Origin: Prosapia bicincta
Lineage: Eukaryota > Arthropoda > Insecta > Hemiptera > Cercopidae
Reading direction: 5' to 3'
NCBI GenBank assembly: GCA_036971475.1
Contig: JBAIZL010000006.1
Location: 136,680,731-136,744,730 of the forward strand
DNA length: 64,000 nt
The notes under the pieces were generated by a model that worked only from the letters and a program-made list of their open reading frames with translations, was not told the origin of the DNA and did no database searches. The position numbers and the translations under genes were made by a program. Shown here piece after piece: positions 43,446-54,729 of this stretch. The number at the start of each line of letters is the position of its first letter. Position 1 is the stretch's first letter.

Positions 43446-43512
<67 letters not shown>
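43446..43512. repeat. (TA)n microsatellite
   Basis: About 65 bp of TA repeats between the PLE-B 5' end and the PLE-N copy 2 end. Confidence 0.95.
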
Positions 43513-43514
<2 letters not shown>

Positions 43515-43629
43515 GGTTAGTTTTGGTTGGTAAAGATTATTTAGATTTTTTGGACTAGGAGACTGACAGACTTACCTTGGTAAGAGTCCACTCTGTAGTC
43601 TTGAAATAGAAACACATAAAAGCACTTAA

Positions 43630-43672
43630 ACAATGATATATTTCAACCACACAGTGGTCTTTGTCAATCGAA
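43630..43672 (-). ncRNA. Hammerhead-like motif, PLE-N copy 2, T3/A8 core
   Basis: Minus strand: core TTGACAA (43661-43667), extra A, stem II GACCAC/GTGGTT with loop TGT, GAAA (43641-43644), palindromic ATATAT (43636-43641). The stem II difference from copy 1 (GACCAC versus GACTAC) keeps pairing. Stem I is weak. Confidence 0.45.
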
Positions 43673-43911
43673 GAGAAAACACAAAAAGAAATATGAGAGA
43701 ATGAAATAAAATAAATATAAGTTGTAATCACAGATTGTGTAGAGTAGAAATCAGATGTCACAGATGCACAGATTAAAGATATATATATATATATATATAT
43801 ATTGTTTCCATGAGCATATGAGTGATTATAGTTTATATAAGTCTGTCAGGGGAAAAGAGATAAGGCTATTAAGAGGGGGGGGGGGGAAAAGAAAAAAAAA
43901 AATGAATGGAT

Positions 43912-44345
43912 TTATCTGATGTTGAGGTTAGGGGATTCTCTGGACTTGGTATACCACTGGTATGATAGTTCCCACCTTCTCAGTTCTGAGGGATTGCAAT
44001 CAGGGGGGAATGATTTAATTATTTTTGTGGTATAGCAGTCATCAAAAGTTGTGATGTTGTGACTCTCAGCGTGTTGAGCTGTTGGTCTATCCATATTCAT
44101 AATTTTAACATCATGTCTGTGGCCATTCATTCTGATATTCAGACCATCCGTGGTCAGGCCTATGTACTGTGCTGAGCAAAGTTTACATTGTAGCTGGTAT
44201 ATGACATTTTTCGATGTACAATTATGATGACCCTGTATTTTGAAGACCATTTTTGTTGTTTGGCTGTTGAAACTATTTGCTGAGGGGTGTATTGGACACG
44301 TCTTGCATCTAGGTCTATTGCATGGGAAGGAGCCATGAGGAAGTT
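43912..44345 (-). pseudogene. PLE-N copy 2 GIY-YIG endonuclease
   Basis: Open frame from 44250, extendable upstream through CNRPRCKTCPIHPSANSF to about 44345. It has VIYQLQCKLCSAQYIGLT, RMNGHRHD, and the C-terminal ELRRWELSYQWY. No RT. Nearly identical to the nuclease of copy 1. Confidence 0.8.
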
Positions 44346-44430
44346 TGTTAGTCTCCTAACAATAAGTATAAGTCTGTCAGTCTCCTAGTCCAAAAAATCT
44401 AAATAATCTTTACCAACCAAAACTAACCTA

Positions 44431-44538
<108 letters not shown>

Positions 44539-44721
44539 GAGCAACATACTCACACTGTTAATGCCTTAATAGCATTCATAAACAAATTATTTTACTGTAG
44601 ACACATACTAAGTAATGAATGAACCTATGGAAACTTATCTAAGATCTTTTGGTTTCTTATACATTTTATTTCTTCCTGCTGCTGAACATGAAATCTTCCT
44701 CATGCTAGACTTGTAGTTATT

Positions 44722-44775
44722 TCCTCTGAAGACGATTAATTTGCAACTAAAATGTACATCAGGACTTAAATAAAA
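44722..44775 (+). ncRNA. Degenerate PLE-C hammerhead tail
   Basis: Core CTGAAGA (44726-44732), damaged stem II, AAAA in place of GAAA, palindromic ATGTACAT, cleavage base C, and stem I TCCT/AGGA. The stem I change from ACCT/AGGT keeps pairing on both sides, but the G12 change should be inactivating. Confidence 0.5.
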
Positions 44776-45269
44776 TGTTTTTGTCCTAAAAAAAACATAA
44801 TAAAAGGTTTTACAATTATGAATTCTTTTGTCTTCCGAGTTTTCCTAATATCTTGTATATCTATTCTCCAGCGACACACTGCAGCCAACCTACCAAAACA
44901 TCTCATAACCTGTCTGCGGTGGAACTTCCCAAAATAACAATAGATATATCTGAAAAACCAATTACCTATAATTATGGCTTATAAGAAAACTGTATCTAGG
45001 GTTATTAAAGCTGATATTTCTTGTTTATCTCGTAACAATAATCTGTATAAATGTGATACTTTTATGTTTTACTGAAAAGAGAAACAATGTTACTGTTTAT
45101 TTGTGTTTCTGTTTTGCATGTTACAGGCATAATTTCTGATTTTAAAATTTATGTTATGACAATATTTTATGAATTATTTGGTTAAAAATTTGTTTATTGC
45201 ATTATACAAAAATCAATATGACAGAATATATTACATTTTAAAAATTTATATATGTGTGTGTGGGTATAT

Positions 45270-45470
45270 ATATATAAAAAGAAATATGAGAATGACATAA
45301 AATAATTATAAATTGTAATCACAGATTGTGTAGAGTAGAAATCAGATGTCACAGATGCAGAGATTAAAGATATATATATTGTTTCCATGAGCATATGAGT
45401 GATTATAGTTTATATAAGTCTGTCAGGGGAAAAGAGATTGGAGACGTCTGAGGCTATTAGGTAAAAAAAA
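45270..45470 (-). mobile_element. PLE-N copy 3, 3' UTR fragment
   Basis: Matches the 3' untranslated region of PLE-N copies (27560-27720 and 43680-43860), including gtctgtcaggggaaaagaga. No coding part. Confidence 0.8.
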
Positions 45471-45492
45471 AAATATTAGGTAAAAAAAAATT

Positions 45493-45655
45493 AATGTACA
45501 CAATTACAGGAATAATTTATTGAACAATACATTCAAAGCTTTTCGTTGGTTGACATTACCAACATCCTCTAGAGGATATTTGTAATGTCAACCAACGAAA
45601 AGCTTTGAATGTATTGTTCAATAAATTATTCCTGTAATTGTGTATATTATTTAAT
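45493..45655. repeat. Near-perfect palindrome of a PLE-D-type tail
   Basis: Two arms of about 64 bp (acacaattacaggaataatt... to ...gttgacatta and its complement) surround a ~24-base centre with ctctagaggat. Each arm holds the GAAA/AAGCTT part of a PLE-D-type hammerhead. The minus-strand reading has core TAGAGGA, which is degenerate. It looks like a tail-only PLE insertion with its inverted arm. Confidence 0.8.
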
Positions 45656-46087
45656 CTTAAAAATAATTCTAACAGGGAAACATATTTTATATTCTATATA
45701 TATATGTGTGTGTAAATAACACCATTGTTAATAATGTGTTTAAAATACAATAAAAATACAGTTGGGCGTCGATTATCCAAACATGGGAAATAAGCTGAAA
45801 GAAAATATGGTGGTAGTCAGACTTGATCAGCAGATTGAAAGTTTAATAATATAATAAAAATAGCCGGTATCAACTAGAAGCATGTATATTAAATACGTTT
45901 CTTTGCAAAAGCATGTGTTTTTGCCCGATAAATGCCCTTCATAAAAGTAAAATATGTAATTCAAGGATAGCCTTTGCCTAGGAAAAGTCCCAATTATTTC
46001 ACTACCTACGCTAGTGAAATTGTTAAAGGAAATTAAGCTATATGTTAAAAGTCTGGATTTTTATGGTAAAGGTTTTATATTTTATAG

Positions 46088-46234
46088 ATCCATGATAAAA
46101 AGAGGGAAAAGGTCATGTCTTCAGCAACAGTAACCTCCAGGAAGTACAAACAGCAGTCAAATTCTTCTACTTCATCCCATAAAGTGAAGTCTCTTATGGA
46201 AATACATCAGGACAAACGCAAGAAGGAAATGAAG
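46088..46234 (+). CDS. GPALPP1: GPALPP1 orthologue, exon 4
   Basis: 49 codons in phase 0 between AG at 46086-46087 and GTAAGC at 46235. It encodes IHDKKREKVMSSATVTSRKY and then VKSLMEIHQDKRKKEMK, which matches the family's SL-M-x-I-H-x-x-K segment in the C-terminal half of DUF3752. The exon is basic and Ser-rich. Confidence 0.9.
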
Positions 46235-48679
46235 GTAAGCAGATCAAACCTACCATTTATTTATTTATAGTTGATGTGTATTAATTTGTTTAATCACCAT
46301 AACAGCAATATCAGTATTTATGAATGTAGAGTATTATATGAAACAATCTTTTAGGATCCTGTGATAAACCAAATAGCTGGCAATAGAGATTTAAATATTG
46401 CTAATGATACGGAAATTATTTTCTGGAAAAATGATGAAATCCCTGAAAGTCAAGTCTTTTGATTTTGAGAGATACTACAAAATGTATATAAATGGTATAT
46501 GCTGTAATAAGGATGGGCCAATTGTTGATTCCTTAGTCGATTCTTGATTGTTTCAAGTTATATATGCCTGCATGATATTCTCTAATTATGAATTTCAATA
46601 ACGTGTTGGTCATATGATAGAGTCTTTTAAAAGTTCCATTTTAATGTAATAGGCTACACAAAGCGTTCAACCTTGATTTATAAATAGGAATTTCTGAAAT
46701 CATGACAAAAATATAGGATAAAAATAATTTATTTAAAATTACAAATGTGAGCTTCAGTTCACAATTACAACATAACTTCAGTAATAGGCATTTCCGTTTG
46801 TATAACTGGAGGAATCGCACACAAAATTTATTTAAAAAAAAAACTGAAGAAAGAAAAGAAATTTATCGCTCAACTATACAAAAGACTAATAATTTTATAT
46901 TGTTTTAATGGTTTTGAAAATAATCACAGATATCTGACTACTTAATACACGATGACAGTTTTTCAACAAATTTTGAATGTACCCTTTGCAGTTCCAAAAC
47001 TTTGTGAGCCGAGTAGCATTTTTCAAATAAACAAACTTTGTAAAAGAGGCTGAAGCAATACTTCATGATTCGTTTATTTTTTCTTGGCTAGGTTGGTTAA
47101 TTGACATCTGTTTTGTACTGTATTTCCGATGAGTCACATCTTGTAACTACAAAAAAAGGTACTGTACTGATTTGTTTTGAAAATGTGCTGGTTAATAGAA
47201 CATTCCAGATGATGTTTTGAAAATGTGCCGGTTAATATAACATTCCAGACTATAGAATGCCGTATAAAAGAGCTTTTACTGTATAATGTTTTTTTGTACA
47301 AATGTGAAGTGAATATTAGGTGAGGCCTACTACAATCAACCCCATAGCTTCAAACTTTAAATAGCCTTTTATTATTTAAACACACACACACACACACACA
47401 CACGCTCGCTCCCTATGAGAGGCAATAATCTTTTATATTTGTAAAGGCAAAATTATTCTACATGGTGTAGCCATAAGTCATTTATATCTGTAGTTACTGT
47501 GGATAAAGATCTGGTTTCAAAGTGGGTACTAATTGGGAAAACAGGTATATCAGGATTTATATAGGAATTATTAGTGCCCGGAAAAGTTTGGGATTATTTG
47601 GTAATTTTGTTATGGTTTTGAGAGTTTTATTGCAATCATAGAATTCTGAATTTTTTCATATTAATTTGGATACAAAATCAAACTCAGTTTATCCATTGTT
47701 GTTTAACATGACGGTGCATTGTGATATCAGAGTAATGTCTCCAATAGTAAAAAAATCAAAAGTTTCATTAAAATTGATTTTATTATATATATTTTAACAA
47801 AGTAATGTCAATTGTAGTGATGTTGAAATATGTAGGACAATATGTGTAATCTGTCCATTCAAAGGTCAGAGATACGCTTAATTTACAAGTTGAATGTCGA
47901 TGAGAAAATAGATATGCAAGGTAAATCAGGTAAGAAGCACTCTGACTTTATATATCAAATGAGAATGCTAAAAGTAAAATTATGCGTGGTCTAGTGGCCT
48001 AAATTCAAAGCAAAGTTAAACTTGAAAAGTGCAAACATGACACCAACAAAAGAGAGGGCCTGTCGATATTCACCAGTACAGGAAGGAACACTACAAGGCA
48101 GCCTCAGATCCAGAATTAACTCACTTATGGGCAAATTTTGCAAAATCATAAAATCAGTTAGTTTTAAAACTTTTTAAATAAACTGACGTATAAAATAAAG
48201 GGATACAATTTACATTTTAATGAAACAATATAAGGGTTTTACTCTTATATGCCTAAATTTTTGCAAGTTTTAAAGTTCAAATAGGATATTAATAATATTA
48301 GTAAACAAAAATCTATTTAGTGTGTTTTGTAAAATCAAGTTATGATTTTGGAAACGAGTTTTAACAAAAACCATTGGTCATAGTAAAAAGGAATCCAGAG
48401 GCGAGTTTTTCATTAAAAGATAAATTACTTTCGGTATGAAATAACAAAAAATCTTTATGTATGTGTGGACATATTGGATGCACAAGTTTTTGATGTATAG
48501 AACATTCTGAAAATGTAACATGTTTTCTGATATGGTAGTACATGAGGAAGCGGGCATGAGCATTGCATGGTTAGCTGGACTCAACAGTATGTTTAGCATT
48601 TACCGAAGAAATGTTTGGTATCTTATTTTTTCAAATAGTTGACTGGGGTGTGTGACTCAAATGAGAATCTAAACATGTA

Positions 48680-49522
48680 CAGGGTGCGGTAGAAAAGTAA
48701 TGAGACTGGCCACCGCGCTGCATGATGGTGGGGGATCTGAGCTAACAATAGAACCGGTTCACAGTCGCGTCGTAGCTCTGGCGCAGTGAGGGTCAACCTT
48801 CGCGTATACGTTGTTTGCTTGACCGTGACACTTGTGAAAATGCTGAAGATGGATCGCTCGATAGAACAGCGGTGTGCAATCAAATTTTGCTTTCGCTTGG
48901 GCAAAACTGGTTCGGAAACTTTTGCTATGATTACGGAGGCCTACAAAGAGGATGCCCTATCAAGAGCTCAAGTGTTCCGGTGGTTTAATGAATTTAAAAA
49001 CGGGAGGGAATCCGTTGAAGACCTGGAACGATCTGGACGCCCTTCAACGAGTCGTGTGGATGAAACGGTGGCCAAAGTTAAAGAAGTCCTGGACTCTGAC
49101 CGTCGTTTAAGTCTCAAAATGATCGCCGATGAGGTCTCCGTGAATAAATTTACTACACGAGATTTGATGATGAGGAAAGTTTGCGCAAAATTTTTTCTCC
49201 GAGTGCTCACCGCCAAACAGAAGCAACGACGAGTGAACGTTTGCCGTGAGATGTTGAATGAATTGGAAGATATTCCGAAGGTAAAAATATGCCTGAAGGG
49301 TCATCGTTTTGATATTCCGGACATCCAACGTGCTGTCACGAAGGCACTAACAGGGATAACTCCAGCGGACTACAGTGGGGCCTATGAAGCTTGGAAAACG
49401 CGCTGGCAACGATGTGTCAATGCCCAAGGCGACTACTTCGAAGAATATTAACGTTTTGTACAAATCGGATTAATAAAATTGTTTTTCTAGATTGTGTCTC
49501 ATTACTTATCTACTGCACCCTG
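48680..49522 (+). mobile_element. mariner deletion derivative, 843 bp
   Basis: Ends cagggtgcggtagaaaagta at 48680 and its near complement ending at 49522, each next to TA (48678-48679, 49523-49524). About 450 bp shorter than a full mariner because the catalytic centre is missing from the transposase gene. Confidence 0.92.
48840..49451 (+). CDS. Truncated mariner transposase: DNA-binding domain fused to C-terminus
   Basis: 203 codons from ATG 48840 (a second ATG at 48849). Residues 4-115 are the bipartite HTH DNA-binding domain: FCFRLGKTGSETFAMITEAY, VFRWFNEFKNGRESVEDLER, SGRPSTSR, then VKEVLDSDRRLSLKMIADEV. Residues ~120-150 begin the catalytic domain (VCAKFFLRVLTAKQKQRRV) and break off at NELEDIPK. 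The frame then joins in phase to the normal C-terminus (AYEAWKTRWQRCVNAQGDYF). All three catalytic Asp residues are deleted. The frame is otherwise open, so a DNA-binding but non-cutting protein could be made; whether it is expressed is unknown. Confidence 0.8.
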   Translation: MLKMDRSIEQRCAIKFCFRLGKTGSETFAMITEAYKEDALSRAQVFRWFNEFKNGRESVEDLERSGRPSTSRVDETVAKVKEVLDSDRRLSLKMIADEVSVNKFTTRDLMMRKVCAKFFLRVLTAKQKQRRVNVCREMLNELEDIPKVKICLKGHRFDIPDIQRAVTKALTGITPADYSGAYEAWKTRWQRCVNAQGDYFEEY

Positions 49523-49524
49523 TA

Positions 49525-50080
49525 TATAAGGCATTAGAATCAAAACATATCAGATATAGGGTTAGTTAGGTAATAAAATATATTTTTTAAATTTAATTAA
49601 CACTTAGAAGCCTAGCCCCTTAATAGGCGGCCGTCTCTATATGCCTGGAGGTTTTTAAGAAAAATATTAAAAATTCAAGACATATAATAAATACCATATT
49701 TATAGCAAATGATACATTTTTGTAATGGGAATGAAACAAGCTTTCAGGAAATATATACATATGAATTGATTACTTACATATAGATGCTACTTTAAAAAAT
49801 GTATAAAAAATAAAATAGAGACCCTGCACATCACTGCACTTAATTACACATATTGTACATTGGAATGAAAATAAATATTAAATGTTATGTAATTTTAAAG
49901 CTAAAAGAAAATGTAATTAAAAATATTTCTTTTAAAATTTAGAAAATTTTAAAATCAAATCATTTATATTTTCATTCATTTCATCAATAAAAGATATGAC
50001 GATTGTACTTCGGCGTAGATCAGTTTTGCTGTCACTGTCTAAAAGCAATAAACAAAAATGACATAAACTACAAATTAAAT
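49525..50080. other. No gene seen
   Basis: AT-rich intronic sequence without recognisable features. Confidence 0.5.
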
Positions 50081-50130
50081 ATAAATAAATGCTACCTCTA
50101 TACCACAAATGACTTTTTCTTTTATTTAAA

Positions 50131-50173
50131 ACCTTATGTACATTTCAATTGCATAGCAATCATCCTCAGAGGT
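50131..50173 (-). ncRNA. Hammerhead ribozyme motif, PLE-C copy 2
   Basis: Minus strand: stem I ACCT/AGGT perfect; core CTGAGGA (50163-50169); extra T; stem II GATTGC/GCAATT with loop TAT; GAAA (50143-50146); palindromic ATGTACAT (50136-50143); cleavage base A. Complete consensus core, with position 7 varying between PLE-C copies (C, A, G) as allowed. Confidence 0.75.
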
Positions 50174-50875
50174 AATTTACAATAAAAATACATTGAATAA
50201 ACATTTTCCCTCAAATATATACACTGATAACTACTTCGCCATGCCCCTTTTTACATTTTCCAACTAATCACATTGCAGTAAAATCCCCCCTCTGGAACTA
50301 GGTCTGGTCTCTCAACTTTCGTGGTGCAGATTTACCGTTACACATATTTCAATTTTAAACAAAATACAATTATACATATGTTTTAATTTTACAAAACTAC
50401 AACTATCTTCTAATTAGTGAATATTATTGAGAGATCGGCATAGGACCTTTATCACCATTTAATCAATTATTTTTGTCATATTTATGTATAAACAAAATAT
50501 ACATGACGAAAATAATTTATTAAATGGTGATAAAGGGCCTATGCCGATCTCAATTATAGTCACTAATGAGGAGATAGTTGTTGTTAGTCAAAATTATCGG
50601 AGCTCTACTGTGCCTAATAAATTTTTAAGTGTGTTATGATTTTTATGTGCTACGATCAACTTAACATTCTTCAATTTGTTCCGAAATTAGTAATACCTTT
50701 ATCAAAACATAAACTTATAAATTGGCTTTTATCTTTATTTTCCAAAGTTGATTTCATAATTTTCCTCTAAATTCCCATTCTTTTGCTTGTTAGTAATGCT
50801 ATCAATAATTTTAGGATCACAACCATTCAAATTTCGTTATGCTCCTACAGGTCCAATCTCAATGTAAAAATGTTT

Positions 50876-51265
50876 TCAACTTAAAGGTATGTTTATTAAT
50901 CTATTTACTAAACCGTTAAAGGATGCATATTTCTGTTGGTTATAATGGTTGAATTCGTTTAGAATAAATCTGTCATTGAGTGTTGGTTTTCTGTATGTAT
51001 CAAATTCCATTTTATCCCTATCCCTAATATAAGAAACAATAAACTTTTTTTTAATTTCATGTATAAATTTGATGTTAGTATGTTGAACAGTGATGATTGT
51101 AAAAAATCGATCTATTTGAAATTCCTTGATATTAAGCACAGCAAAAATATCGTCCACATACCTAATGTAAACAGAAAGAAAGTAACGAAGCTTCTCCTTC
51201 AGCACGTTTTCAAACCTACTCATAAAAAGTTCTTTAAAGGGTGAAAAAGGCTGATAAAAAATCAC
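50876..51265 (-). pseudogene. PLE-C reverse transcriptase palm fragment
   Basis: 129-codon frame with YIRYVDDIFAVLNIKEF (motif C), FIHEIKKKFIVSYIRDRD, FDTYRKPTLNDRFI and a degenerate NHYNQQKYASFNGLVNRLIN (the SNHP..HK region). Motifs A and B are missing. Confidence 0.8.
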
Positions 51266-51580
51266 TTTTTATAAGTTTTTCACAAATTTTCACGGTCAAT
51301 AACTGAGTGTTTATAAAAGCAGCTTCTCCTACTGGCTAAAATATAGTTCTTTTTTGATTTCAGTGAAGTCTGAAGAAGTGCACAAATGTTTGAGATGTTT
51401 ATAAGTTCATCATATTTGTGAATATGATTTTAAAATTTAAGAACTATGTCAACACATATTCTTAAGCAAAACAAGCGTTTATCTAAACATAATACATTTT
51501 GGATATTTGAAAATTATCCAATCAATGTTTTCTTCCTCTTTATTGTATTTTTTTAAACAGATTTAATTTTGAATTTCCAG

Positions 51581-51736
51581 AAAAAAAAGCCTGCTTCTAA
51601 GAAAGAGCCACGTCACCATTTCAGTCGTGGTGACTTGCAAGTGCAATTGATCAATGAAAATACGCGTACAGTAATGATTAAAAAAGCTCAAATGTTGAAT
51701 TCAAGATTTTCCAATGGAGAAGATAAATACCTCTAG
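51581..51736 (+). CDS. GPALPP1: GPALPP1 orthologue, exon 5 (C-terminus)
   Basis: 51 codons plus TAG. Encodes KKKPASKKEPRHHFSRGDLQ and then the conserved end of DUF3752: KKAQMLNSRFSNGEDKYL, equivalent to the family's K-K-S-x-x-L-N-x-R-F-S-x-G...L terminus. Reading continues in phase 0 from exon 4. The stop TAG is followed directly by GTAAGA, a good splice donor, so an alternative 3' UTR intron is possible. A polyadenylation signal lies 60 bases downstream. Confidence 0.92.
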   Translation, partial: KKKPASKKEPRHHFSRGDLQVQLINENTRTVMIKKAQMLNSRFSNGEDKYL

Positions 51737-51795
51737 GTAAGAAAATGTTTCAGGTTTTTGAAAAAGTGTATCTATAGCATTATGGGTTAAAATCA

Positions 51796-51801
51796 AATAA
51801 A
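51796..51801 (+). terminator. Candidate polyadenylation signal of GPALPP1
   Basis: AATAAA lies 60 bases after the stop codon. Given the AT-rich context it could be fortuitous, but its placement suits a short 3' UTR. Confidence 0.5.
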
Positions 51802-51802
51802 T

Positions 51803-53925
51803 TAGTGGAACTTCAGTTCTGTAACACGTTCACTTCCACAATGTTAACAAAATAACTATGGGTATAGACCAGCTGACTCACATATGCGCCGTACGGGCTC
51901 TTGTCCTTGACCGACACTCCACATATGTGCCGCTCGGGGTAGTTTAAATGGACCAACAGCTCATATTTGGAACACTGTTTACACGTTACTTTTATTCCTC
52001 TGATAAATCAGTGGTTTATTTTAATGGCTTGATATATTTGTATCTGTCTGTAGACATGTCTGATATTAATGTGAGACATTTGGTCCCCCAGTTATCAAGC
52101 TCAATGACACATAATGACACTCTTATAACAGCAAAAACAAAAATATACATTCAACAAACACACTTCTAGGGTTTTTATGTAGTATAATAACTTATTACAA
52201 CAACATTCCACTTTTGGTCTGTAACGAAGGTCAGACCCACATTAACGCAGTCTGTGGAAAGATCGAATTTTTATCATAATTACTTTTTTGTGTACATCGA
52301 GTATTTATTTATTTTTGGATTGCTAAAATAAATGTCAAGATATTAATGTATTACCATTATTGTTATGCAGATCTACAGTTCAAGTATTCTTTTATTTTAT
52401 TTTGCTATTTTGATTTACTAGTTTGTTTATGTTAAAACAAATTTTTAATTTTATAAACTACCTTAGTTTCATGAATTGGTCTTGAATCAGCTAAACGAGC
52501 TATTCGTACTAATCCACATTGCACTTTCCTGTACAAACTCATGTTGCAGGGCATTAACCATGAACTTCCAGCTGTCTCTCTTATAATTTACATGACAGGG
52601 TTGGTTTACTAGTGCTGTATTTACTAATCACTTTTACACTCCCCTGTACTACGATAGTGTGACAGTGCATTCTCCTTGGCCATCCAGCTGGCTATGGTTA
52701 TCATATTTATTTACATGATAAAGGAATTCAAGTCAAATAGAAATTTATTTTTTTAAATAAAATATCACGGCCTGCGATAACAGATTGCATTCTCATTATG
52801 TAAGATAGAAATATTCTATCTACACGTGCTATTGGCCTTTCCTCCACAAAGCTAGTGTAGGCACAGTACAAACATTCTATCTACATGTGCTATTGGCCTT
52901 TCCTCCACAAAGCTAGTGTAGGCACAGTATTAACATTATTTCTTTACTGACTCGCTGTCTCAGTGCAGTTATATATAGATGACTGTCGTCCATTGCCAGT
53001 TCTGGTACTTTTTCTCGTAGGTCCATTGTTTTGTTTGTGATGAAACAAGTTCTTTTATAGTTACCGAATAAACTAATTATAATTAGAAATCAATAATACA
53101 AACGGTTATGGGTAACCAGTTGGCTGAGATGTATGGTATTAGAACAATCAACTATTTCAGATATTATACGAGCTGACCTACCCTTTTAAACTTCGTGTCA
53201 GTGCCTGAAAATTGAAGATAAAAGTTCAACATTAAAATCAATAAAGGCAGCAAAAATCAAAGAGAAAGGATGCAGTTTTCAAATGGTTTTTGCAACCGTG
53301 TTCTATGAGAAATTCAATTTCGGGTCTGATTATTTGTGAAAATTCTCAGGCGCTTAGAAGAATAATAATAAAACTACAGTAAAATATGTTTTTTTCTCTT
53401 ATTTGCCACTTTCATTATGTAATTAATTGAAATTGGCTTTTTTTTAATATTACTATCCAAATTTTTTTATCAGGATGGGGTCCGTTCCCAATCGATTTGG
53501 ATGATTGAAACCAGACACACAATAAACATGTATTTAGTGATAGTTTGTATTAAGTTAAAATTTTCCAAGTGTTAAATTTAAAGTAAGTTTTTACTAAAAT
53601 GATTTTGTTTCAGATCAAGGTGTTTCGATCTCTAGATACACCATTTCCTGCTCTACATTTTTGTGTACTTTTTATGTGATTTATTTATTTGCAACTTTGT
53701 TAAGTGCTATTGTTACCTTTAATTTTAGTTCTTGTGAAAGGTTTCACGAGTTATAAATTTAGTTGATCGTGTTTGATACAAACTAAAGAGAGGGGAATTA
53801 ACTATAAACCTAATTATTTCGTTTCTCAGAAGTAAAGCTTGAAGAGTTGAACTGGTTTATCAATCACCCTTGTTATTTATTGTATTTATTTTGTGTTATA
53901 TTATACAATAAGTTAACTTTTGATG
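51803..53925. other. Intergenic, no gene seen
   Basis: AT-rich. The only structure noted is a 61-bp tandem duplication at 52813-52934 and two similar catatgtgccgctcggg-type stretches near 51880-51930. Confidence 0.5.
52813..52934. repeat. 61-bp tandem duplication
   Basis: attctatctaca...ctattggcctttcctcc...gtaggcacagta occurs twice in succession with one or two differences. Confidence 0.9.
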
Positions 53926-53929
53926 TTTC

Positions 53930-54725
53930 AACTGAAACAATGCTTCAAGGAGTTTTATGAACAGATTTAATTTGGTTTAACTTTTATATTTTAATGTTTT
54001 TTTTAGTTTGAACTACCTAACGCATCAAAATATCCTGTAAAATCAATGATCATAAAAATAAACTAAAGCTTTCTGAACTAATACAAGAATAAACGATAAC
54101 CGTCCTATTAGAATGAATGAACCAACTTGAGGTGGGAACAGACTACTGTAAATATGAGTCATTGACAAAATGCTTGGCCGCCCGAAAACCTAATGTGTCA
54201 TCATTAAAATTGTAGTAAATAAATGTCAGCTTATCTTGGCTATAAATAGTCTAAGACGTGACAAATGCATTATCTATGTCTGTGTTTACATTATCGATTT
54301 CTATCACTTTGTGAAACACATGACACAAGCAGAAACAAACATTCTGAGGTAAACGTTGAGAGGTTAATTTTAGTATGTAGTATATTTTAGTAGTAGGTAC
54401 TTTAGATTTGTATGTAAATTATCTTTTTTTCTGTCATTTTTATTGAGTTTTATTATTTGTCATACAGTATCTTATCATTTGTATTTCTTTATTTTAATTG
54501 TGACCCGATAAATAAAACAATATTTTAATGTCTAATACACTGTTTTGATGTCCCCTATAAACCTGTATATGGTAGAAATAAAATTATTCAGATGAAAACA
54601 ACGGTTACAATAATTAGATGCTACAACAAGCTATGCAACCCACATAGCATTCCACTGCCGTCATAAGTAGAAGTTAATGAATAAACAGAGTTTGATGAGA
54701 TCTCCAATATCGCCGCCATGCTGAA
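53930..54725 (-). repeat. Second copy of the ~800-bp interspersed repeat
   Basis: Reverse-complement relative of 24050-24850, ending near tatcgccgccatg. Diverged by substitutions and small indels. Non-coding. Confidence 0.8.
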
Positions 54726-54729
54726 TGTA

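Larger units (their letters stand above)
50085..51265 (-). mobile_element. PLE-C copies 2 and 3, tail copy plus RT fragment
   Basis: Minus strand 50486-50085 is the C-terminal end and tail of PLE-C with a hammerhead at 50131-50173. Plus strand 50503-50580 is its inverted arm, so this is a short tail-type insertion. Beyond it, 50590-51265 is a separate minus-strand piece with the connector and RT palm of the same family. Confidence 0.8.
46235..51580 (+). other. GPALPP1 intron 4 (5.3 kb, phase 0)
   Basis: GTAAGC donor, tttccAG acceptor at 51579-51580. It contains a mariner deletion derivative (48680-49522), PLE-C fragments (50085-51265), a CA microsatellite at 47381-47403 and a short ~40-bp duplication at 47176-47250. 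The rest, including 46235-47170 and 47410-48670, shows nothing recognisable. Confidence 0.85.

Noticed and set aside
45770..45800. Second pogo-like terminus (cagttgggcgtcgattatcc)
   Set aside because: Resembles such ends, but no matching opposite end or TA-bounded partner was found nearby.
51948..52169. 73-codon frame downstream of GPALPP1
   Set aside because: No recognisable domain; length is expected by chance.
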